Part shown: piece after piece, positions 58,355 through 64,000 of the stretch
Numbering within the stretch: position 1 is the first letter of the stretch
How the letters are laid out: every line of letters starts with the position of its first letter
NCBI GenBank assembly: GCA_009392275.1
Contig: VFGV01000020.1
Coordinates: 34,563 to 98,562 of the forward strand
Direction of reading: 5' to 3'
Source: SAR202 cluster bacterium
Lineage (GTDB): Bacteria > Chloroflexota > Dehalococcoidia > Lucifugimonadales > UBA2962
Length of the DNA stretch: 64,000 bases
Position numbers and translations under genes: made by a program
The notes under the pieces: generated by a model
Told to the model about the DNA's origin: nothing
Databases searched by the model: none
Seen by the model: the letters and a program-made list of their open reading frames with translations, nothing else

Positions 58355-59695
58355 TCATTTTATAAACCCTTCATAATTACGCATCAACAATTGGGATTCA
58401 AGTTGTCTCATCGTATCTAACGCAACACCAACCATTATTAAAAGACTAACGCTACTAATGGTTAACGCTCTGATATCTGTAATTATGGTAATTAGAAATG
58501 GAAGAACAGCTATCGCTCCTAGAAATATTGCTCCACCCCAGGTTATTCTCATTATGACTCTATTTAGATATTCTTGAGTAGGGCTCCCAGGTCTTATGCC
58601 AGGTATAAAACCATTATTCCTCTGTAAGTTCTCTGCGAGTCGCTGCTGTTGGAAAATAACTAATGTATAGAAAAACGCAAATATAACAACCAAAAAGAAC
58701 ACAACAAGCCAGTAAGGCCACCGGTCTGGGCTAAATGTATCGGAAATAAAACGCGCAGCAATTGCTATGAAGCTGTCGCTCAACGGATCCCTGAAATAAC
58801 TTGCTATAGTGGTTGGCAAAATGATGATTGAAAACGCAAAGATCAAAGGAATCATACCTGCGGAATTCACTCGCAAAGGAAGAAATGAAGACCCGGTTTG
58901 CCTTTGCATTCTTCCACCTCTAAAAACACTTCTTCCATACTGCACTGGTACCCTTCGCTGTGCTTCGTTAAATAGTACTATTAAATATATTATTGCAAGA
59001 CCAAATAAGGCTAGTAATAGAATTCCACCTGCATCATCTCTTGATAAAAATCCTTGGCCGATTAAGTTAGGTAGATTAGCGACGATCCCTCCAAATATAA
59101 TCAATGAGATTCCATTACCTAACCCTTTTTCAGTAATTAACTCTCCTAGCCAAACAAGAAACATTGTTCCTGCAACCATAGATATAATGATGGCTAGAGT
59201 ACCTAAATTTAAACCAAAATCGACCCCAGGCAATACACCAGACTGACGGAGTAAAGTTAATTGACCCCAACTTTGTAACACTGCTATTGGCACAGTTAAC
59301 CAATGAGTAAATTGATTGATTCTCTGCCGACCATAATCGCCTTCTTGAGATAATGCTTTTAATGAAGGTATCACCGGAGTTAAAATCTGCATTACGATGG
59401 ACGAGGTGATATACGGGTATACACCTAGTGCAGCTACACTTAAATTAGCTAATGCACCTCCACTAAACAAATCGAGGAATCCTAATAAAGCATTTTGTTC
59501 AAATGCCCTGCCAAGTGCGCCTACGTCAACCCCAGGCACAGGTACGTGCGCTACAAATCGAAACACTACAAGCATTGCCAAAGTAAATAAGATCTTAGCC
59601 CTAAGATCTGGAACCCTAAGCGCGTCAATCATTGATTGAATTAACTGCGGCCTGGAACTCTCTTGCTGTCTTGCAGCAGAACCTCGCTGAACCAC
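58355..59695 (-). CDS. secY: Preprotein translocase subunit SecY
   Basis: ORF; RFVAHVPVPGVD, YPYITSSIVMQILTPVIPSL, LFNEAQRRVPVQYGRSVF, GFIPGIRPGSPTQEYLNRV. Confidence 0.98.
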   Translation of the reverse strand: MVQRGSAARQQESSRPQLIQSMIDALRVPDLRAKILFTLAMLVVFRFVAHVPVPGVDVGALGRAFEQNALLGFLDLFSGGALANLSVAALGVYPYITSSIVMQILTPVIPSLKALSQEGDYGRQRINQFTHWLTVPIAVLQSWGQLTLLRQSGVLPGVDFGLNLGTLAIIISMVAGTMFLVWLGELITEKGLGNGISLIIFGGIVANLPNLIGQGFLSRDDAGGILLLALFGLAIIYLIVLFNEAQRRVPVQYGRSVFRGGRMQRQTGSSFLPLRVNSAGMIPLIFAFSIIILPTTIASYFRDPLSDSFIAIAARFISDTFSPDRWPYWLVVFFLVVIFAFFYTLVIFQQQRLAENLQRNNGFIPGIRPGSPTQEYLNRVIMRITWGGAIFLGAIAVLPFLITIITDIRALTISSVSLLIMVGVALDTMRQLESQLLMRNYEGFIK

Positions 59696-60159
59696 TAAAT
59701 TACCTCACGAGCGGTGCCACCGGCTTCTTCAATTTTTTTTCTGGCTGAATCGGAAAAACGGGTTGCTTGAACGTTAATCGGTTTTTCACAATCGCCACGC
59801 CCCAAAATTTTAACCAACTTTGATGCATCTTTTATCAAGCCCACTTTCTCAAGCATTGCTGCATTTATTTCAGACCCAGCGTCGAACAGCATTAGCTGGT
59901 CTAAATTTACAAGCTGGTAAGACTTATGATTTCTAGCAGTGAATCCTCGAATCATAGGCAATGATTTTATTAGAGCTAATTGTCCACCCTGGAATCCAAC
60001 CCTGACTCCGCCTCCAGAACGAGACTTCTGCCCTTTCATACCTTTACCGGAGAAACTGCCATGACCACTACCGTCTCCACGCCCTACTCTCTTCCTTGGG
60101 CGTTTTGAACCTTTCGGAGCGCTTAATTTTTCTAATTTTAAAGATGATTTTTCAGACAA
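59695..60159 (-). CDS. rplO: 50S ribosomal protein L15
   Basis: ORF; KRVGRGDGSGHGSFSGKGMKGQKSRSGGGVRVGFQGGQ. Confidence 0.97.
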   Translation of the reverse strand: MSEKSSLKLEKLSAPKGSKRPRKRVGRGDGSGHGSFSGKGMKGQKSRSGGGVRVGFQGGQLALIKSLPMIRGFTARNHKSYQLVNLDQLMLFDAGSEINAAMLEKVGLIKDASKLVKILGRGDCEKPINVQATRFSDSARKKIEEAGGTAREVI

Positions 60160-60178
60160 TTTAAAACCTTTCTAAAAT

Positions 60179-60364
60179 CTAACCCGATATTTCTTCAACG
60201 CGGACAAGATGCCTTACTTTATGAACCATTCCTCGGATCGACGCGTTGTCATCCTTGATAACTGTTTGATGCAACTTACGTAGACCAAGCACTCGAACGG
60301 TATCTCGTTGATCCTGTTTATTACCTATTACGCTATTGATTAATGTAATTGAAAGCTTAGACAT
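60179..60364 (-). CDS. rpmD: 50S ribosomal protein L30
   Basis: [35 protein letters not shown]. Confidence 0.96.
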   Translation of the reverse strand: MSKLSITLINSVIGNKQDQRDTVRVLGLRKLHQTVIKDDNASIRGMVHKVRHLVRVEEISG

Positions 60365-60375
60365 TGATAACTCGC

Positions 60376-60942
60376 TTAAACTTTTACGCTCTGTTCACTA
60401 TTAGCCATTTCGACTCCCGCATCAATTACTGCCTGCCGACGTGCTTTTTCTATTTCAGGATCTTTAAGCATGGACAAGGCCTTAAAAGTTGCTTTGACTA
60501 AATTAATTGGGTTAGTGCTATGTGTTGCTTTAGTTAATATATCTTTGATTCCCGCTAACTCAACAACAGCCCTAACAGATCCACCCGCTATCACACCAGT
60601 ACCTGGAGCGGCTGGCCTTAGCATAACCTCAGCCCCACAATATTTAACCTTAATTTCATGTGTAATAGTAGTTTTAGATAACGGTACATTTACCATGTTC
60701 CTACGAGCATAATATCCACCTTTTTTTACTGCATCGGGAACTGCATCAGCTTTTCCAAGGCCTACACCAACTTTTCCTTGAGAATCTCCAACTACAACCA
60801 TAGCGCTAAAGCTCAAATGTCTACCACCTTTAACCACTTTAGCTACTCTGGAAATTTTGACAACTCTTTCCTCCATACCATCATCTGGCCCTCGATCTCC
60901 GTCTCTGTTTCGTCTTTCACGTCTTGGCTTTTCCGAAGTCAA
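60376..60942 (-). CDS. rpsE: 30S ribosomal protein S5
   Basis: [47 protein letters not shown]. Confidence 0.98.
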   Translation of the reverse strand: MTSEKPRRERRNRDGDRGPDDGMEERVVKISRVAKVVKGGRHLSFSAMVVVGDSQGKVGVGLGKADAVPDAVKKGGYYARRNMVNVPLSKTTITHEIKVKYCGAEVMLRPAAPGTGVIAGGSVRAVVELAGIKDILTKATHSTNPINLVKATFKALSMLKDPEIEKARRQAVIDAGVEMANSEQSVKV

Positions 60943-61307
60943 ATGACTAGACCTCCTTCTCTAACTGCATCTGCTAATGCTTTTACTCTTCCATGATATT
61001 TATTACCACCTCTATCAAACACCACATTTGATATACCATGAGTTTTAGCACGCTTGGCCATTAGAGCTCCTACTAACTTGGATATTTCTGTTTTACTCTG
61101 TTTCGATATCTCTTTTTTTAAGTCACCTTCCACACTCGAAGCGGAGGCTATAGTTACACCCAGATCATCATCTATAAGTTGCGCATATACATGATTTAGG
61201 CTCCTATATACCGCCAACCTTGGTCGGGCTGCAGTGCCTCTTATTTTTTTTCTCAATCGAACATGCCTTAATGTTGCACGTTGCTTTATTGTTTTACGGC
61301 CTGCCAA
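60939..61307 (-). CDS. rplR: 50S ribosomal protein L18
   Basis: [45 protein letters not shown]. Confidence 0.97.
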   Translation of the reverse strand: MAGRKTIKQRATLRHVRLRKKIRGTAARPRLAVYRSLNHVYAQLIDDDLGVTIASASSVEGDLKKEISKQSKTEISKLVGALMAKRAKTHGISNVVFDRGGNKYHGRVKALADAVREGGLVI

Positions 61308-61341
61308 TTTAATTTTCTCCCCAATAGTTCATTTTTGTTAA

Positions 61342-61884
61342 TTAAACGCTACGACCAGCTTTACCAGCTTTTAACTTAACCTGCTCACCCTGATAACGAA
61401 TTCCTTTACCGGTATAAGGGTTAGGTGGCCTAACCTTCCTGATTTGTGCAGCAATTTGACCAACTTTTTGCTTGTCAATTCCAGAAATAGTAATTAAATT
61501 CTGGCCTTCTACTTGAATCTGCACTCCTTCTGGAGGCAATATAGTAACGTTATGGCTAAGCATCACACTTAATTGAACTCCTGCCGCTTGCTGCTGCGCT
61601 CTATAACCTACTCCTACCAATTCCAGGTTTCGCGTGAATCCATCACTTACCCCTATAACCATATTGGCTACAAGGCTTCTAGTCAGTCCATGAAGGGCTT
61701 TATGATGGTTATCATCCGATGATCTTTTAACAATAATCGTGTCGCCCTCAGTATTAACATTCATACTCTCGTCAACCTTAATTGATAGCTTACCTTTCGG
61801 GCCCTTAACTGTAACATCTAAACCTTCAACAGATATATTTACTCCCTGAGGGAGCGTTATTGGTTTATTTCCTACTCGAGACAT
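61342..61884 (-). CDS. rplF: 50S ribosomal protein L6
   Basis: ORF; SRVGNKPITLPQGVNISVEGLDVTVKGPKGKLS...NPYTGKGIRYQGEQVKLKAGKAG. Confidence 0.98.
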   Translation of the reverse strand: MSRVGNKPITLPQGVNISVEGLDVTVKGPKGKLSIKVDESMNVNTEGDTIIVKRSSDDNHHKALHGLTRSLVANMVIGVSDGFTRNLELVGVGYRAQQQAAGVQLSVMLSHNVTILPPEGVQIQVEGQNLITISGIDKQKVGQIAAQIRKVRPPNPYTGKGIRYQGEQVKLKAGKAGRSV

Positions 61885-61899
61885 TAATCAATTACTTCT

Positions 61900-62301
61900 T
61901 TACCAAACATAGCAAAGAAGCTCTCCTCCTATACCGTTTTTCCATGCATCTTTACCAGTCATGATGCCTTTAGATGTAGAAAGTACTGATACACCGATAC
62001 CAGCAAAGTATCTTGGTATTTCTCCTTTACGAACATATACACGAAGACCTGGGCTGCTTACGCGTTTTAGACCAGTAATCGCGGGATCATTTCTATCATG
62101 ATAATAAAGATAAATTTTGAGGCTCTTTTTAGGAGTATCTACATCAATCAGCTCATACCCTTTTATAAAGCCTTCATTCTTAAATAATTCTGCTATAGCT
62201 AATTTTGTTTTAGATGCAGGCACCAAAACAAAATCATGCCTAGCCATAACGGCATTTCGTATCCTAGTTAGCATATCTGATATTGGATCTGTAATAGCCA
62301 T
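61900..62301 (-). CDS. rpsH: 30S ribosomal protein S8
   Basis: ORF; DPISDMLTRIRNAVMARHDFVLVPASKTKLAIAELFKNEGFI...VSVLSTSKGIMTGKDAWKNGIGGELLCYVW. Confidence 0.98.
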   Translation of the reverse strand: MAITDPISDMLTRIRNAVMARHDFVLVPASKTKLAIAELFKNEGFIKGYELIDVDTPKKSLKIYLYYHDRNDPAITGLKRVSSPGLRVYVRKGEIPRYFAGIGVSVLSTSKGIMTGKDAWKNGIGGELLCYVW

Positions 62302-62313
62302 ATTGTTTCCCTT

Positions 62314-63024
62314 CTACGCCGCGTTCACATTTTCTAGCTGGACAAAAGGCATGCCTAATAGCTCCAGAAGCCTAAGTCCTTCTTCATCATTCACTGCAGT
62401 AGTACATATTACAATCTGCAAACCTCTAAATTTATCAACTGAGTTATATTCAATCTCTGGAAATATCACTTGTTCTTTCAAGCCCACAGAGTAATTCCCT
62501 CTACCGTCAAAGGATTTTCTTGGAACACCACGAAAATCTCTGATCCTAGGCAACGCAGATGCTACTAACCGGTCATAAAATTCCCACATCCTTGCTTTTC
62601 GAAGCGTAACGCTAACACCTATAGGCATACCTTCTCTTAATTTAAAGTTTGCGATCGACTTTTTTGCCCGGTTAACAATTGGTTTCTGGCCCGTAATCAA
62701 CCCTAGGTCGTTTGAAGCAGATTCAACTGCACGTGAATTAGTTAACGCTTCACCAAGACCAATATTAACCACAATTTTGTCTAAAGTTGGTGCCTGCATA
62801 GATGATTTATATGAAAACTCTTTAATCAAGGCATCCCTAACTTCTGACTGATAAAGCTCTTGAATCCGAGGTTTGTTTTGAACAGGTTCAATCTTCTTGT
62901 CCTGTACTTTTTTTTCTACAGACACCTTAGGCTTAGCTTCAGCCCGAGCAGCACGCCTCGTAACCCGTTTTTTTGGTGCACTCTTTGCTTTTGCTGATTT
63001 TTTTTCTTTGTTTTCTTGAGTCAT
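62314..63024 (-). CDS. rplE: 50S ribosomal protein L5 with basic N-terminal extension (about 50 aa)
   Basis: [42 protein letters not shown] extension then L5 core [41 protein letters not shown]. Confidence 0.96.
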   Translation of the reverse strand: MTQENKEKKSAKAKSAPKKRVTRRAARAEAKPKVSVEKKVQDKKIEPVQNKPRIQELYQSEVRDALIKEFSYKSSMQAPTLDKIVVNIGLGEALTNSRAVESASNDLGLITGQKPIVNRAKKSIANFKLREGMPIGVSVTLRKARMWEFYDRLVASALPRIRDFRGVPRKSFDGRGNYSVGLKEQVIFPEIEYNSVDKFRGLQIVICTTAVNDEEGLRLLELLGMPFVQLENVNAA

Positions 63025-63053
63025 TTTTACAATTCCAAATCAATAAACTTCAT

Positions 63054-63365
63054 TTATTCGATTATTTCCTCACATTTGGCACACAATCGGACGTTAGACC
63101 CGTCAGCTATTGATTTACCTTTCACCTTTGTCGGCTTATTACAAATAGGGCAGATTAAAACTACTTTGGCAACTGATAATGGCATTTCTTTTTCGATTAT
63201 CCCAGCTTGCCTAACGGTTGACGTGGCTTTAGCATGACGTTTTACTACATTCACGCCCTCTACCTGTACTCGATTATTTTTTGGAAAAGATTGGACAACA
63301 CGACCCTGTCGACCACGATCGCGGCCTTTTATAACTAGTACATTGTCACCTTTACGTATTTTCAT
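63054..63365 (-). CDS. rplX: 50S ribosomal protein L24
   Basis: ORF; IRKGDNVLVIKGRDRGRQGRVVQSFPKNNRVQVEGVNVVKRH. Confidence 0.97.
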   Translation of the reverse strand: MKIRKGDNVLVIKGRDRGRQGRVVQSFPKNNRVQVEGVNVVKRHAKATSTVRQAGIIEKEMPLSVAKVVLICPICNKPTKVKGKSIADGSNVRLCAKCEEIIE

Positions 63366-63388
63366 AACTAAAAATTAATACCTTTAAT

Positions 63389-63757
63389 TTATAAAACCTC
63401 GGGAGCTAGAGAAACGATCCTCATATAATTCTTGTCTCTCAGTTCTCTTGCCACTGGACCGAATATCCTTGTGCCGCGTGGAAGGTTATCTTGGTTTATC
63501 AAAACCGCGGCATTCTCATCAAATCGAATATGTGAACCATCTCTTCTTCTATAGCCTTTAGAAGTTCTGACAATAACCGCACGCACCACTTCTCCTTTCT
63601 TTACCGCTGCTGCTGGTGCAGCTTCTTTCACAGAAGCAATTATTAAATCTCCCAGCCCAGCATACTTTCTTCCACTTCCACCAGGCACTCCAATACAGCT
63701 GATAATCTTTGCTCCTGAATTGTCTGCTACTTTTAGTCGAGTATATTGTTGAATCAT
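63389..63757 (-). CDS. rplN: 50S ribosomal protein L14
   Basis: [49 protein letters not shown]. Confidence 0.98.
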   Translation of the reverse strand: MIQQYTRLKVADNSGAKIISCIGVPGGSGRKYAGLGDLIIASVKEAAPAAAVKKGEVVRAVIVRTSKGYRRRDGSHIRFDENAAVLINQDNLPRGTRIFGPVARELRDKNYMRIVSLAPEVL

Positions 63758-64000
63758 TTTTTCTCAGCCTCATCATCTGGCTCTTCTTCGACCTCAGCAG
63801 CTGGCTCTTCTTCAGCCTCAGCAACTGGTGTTTCTTCAACCTCAGCAACTGGCTCTTCTTCAACCTCAGCAGATGGCTCTTCTTCAGCCTCAGCAACTGG
63901 TGTTTCTTCAACCTCAGCAACTGGCTCTTCTTCAACCTCAGCAGATGGCTCTTCTTCAGCCTCAGCAACTGGTGTTTCTTCAACCTCAGCAACTGGCTCT
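63754..64000 (-). CDS. rpsQ: Acidic repeat C-terminal tail of a CDS truncated by the window end, probably 30S ribosomal protein S17
   Basis: Frame ending TGA at 63754 (ATGA overlap with rplN start) reads ...[57 protein letters not shown]; rpsQ is the usual gene upstream of rplN. Confidence 0.6.
   Translation of the reverse strand, partial: EPVAEVEETPVAEAEEEPSAEVEEEPVAEVEETPVAEAEEEPSAEVEEEPVAEVEETPVAEAEEEPAAEVEEEPDDEAEKK
63776..64000. repeat. 24-bp tandem repeat organised as 72-bp higher-order units
   Basis: Variants of CTCTTCTTCAACCTCAGCAACTGG recur every 24 bp; the pattern CAACTGGTG/CAACTGGCTC/CAGATGGCTC repeats every 72 bp. Confidence 0.9.

Noticed and set aside
63558-63992. Minus-strand 144-aa [17 protein letters not shown]...
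   Set aside because: Wrong frame of the acidic repeat tail; it overlaps rplN, and the E/P/A/V frame joins rplN by a typical ATGA overlap

Overview
This AT-rich bacterial chromosome segment reads as a Chloroflexota/SAR202-like marine lineage. That placement is inferred from gene content (type III CoA-transferases, LLM/F420-type flavin enzymes, SDRs, NAD-formate dehydrogenase) and was not tested by any search. The left two thirds is metabolic: sulfite/nitrite reductase, SulP transporter, formate dehydrogenase, CaiB/BaiF proteins, CocE-like hydrolase, a fused ABC exporter, and a preQ0/pterin cluster queD-queC-folE with a truncated queE at the window edge. The right 14 kb is a ribosomal-protein/secY/rpoA superoperon on the minus strand. 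The most interesting locus is about 17.2-28 kb, a probable light-response island. It holds a cobalamin-binding regulator with the CarH-type W-x9-EH photosensor motif but a C-terminal XRE HTH instead of an N-terminal MerR domain. This gene is divergent from a zinc-ribbon miniprotein, a DICT-like sensor, a photolyase, two tiny overlapping ORFs and a DUF2867-like NAD(P)H-binding protein, with a CrtI-like desaturase nearby. The divergent intergenic region contains two overlapping promoter-like sequences whose -35 boxes are the arms of one inverted repeat. Other notable items: an apparently exact 426-bp tandem duplication of a fasciclin domain; a fused double CaiB protein whose first half lacks the catalytic Asp; rpsN missing from the spc operon; low-complexity extensions on L13, L5 and probably S17; a membrane-protein gene inserted between rpsK and rpsD; and a hairpin-rich intergenic element after cinA. 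No CRISPR array, transposase or phage gene was recognised.
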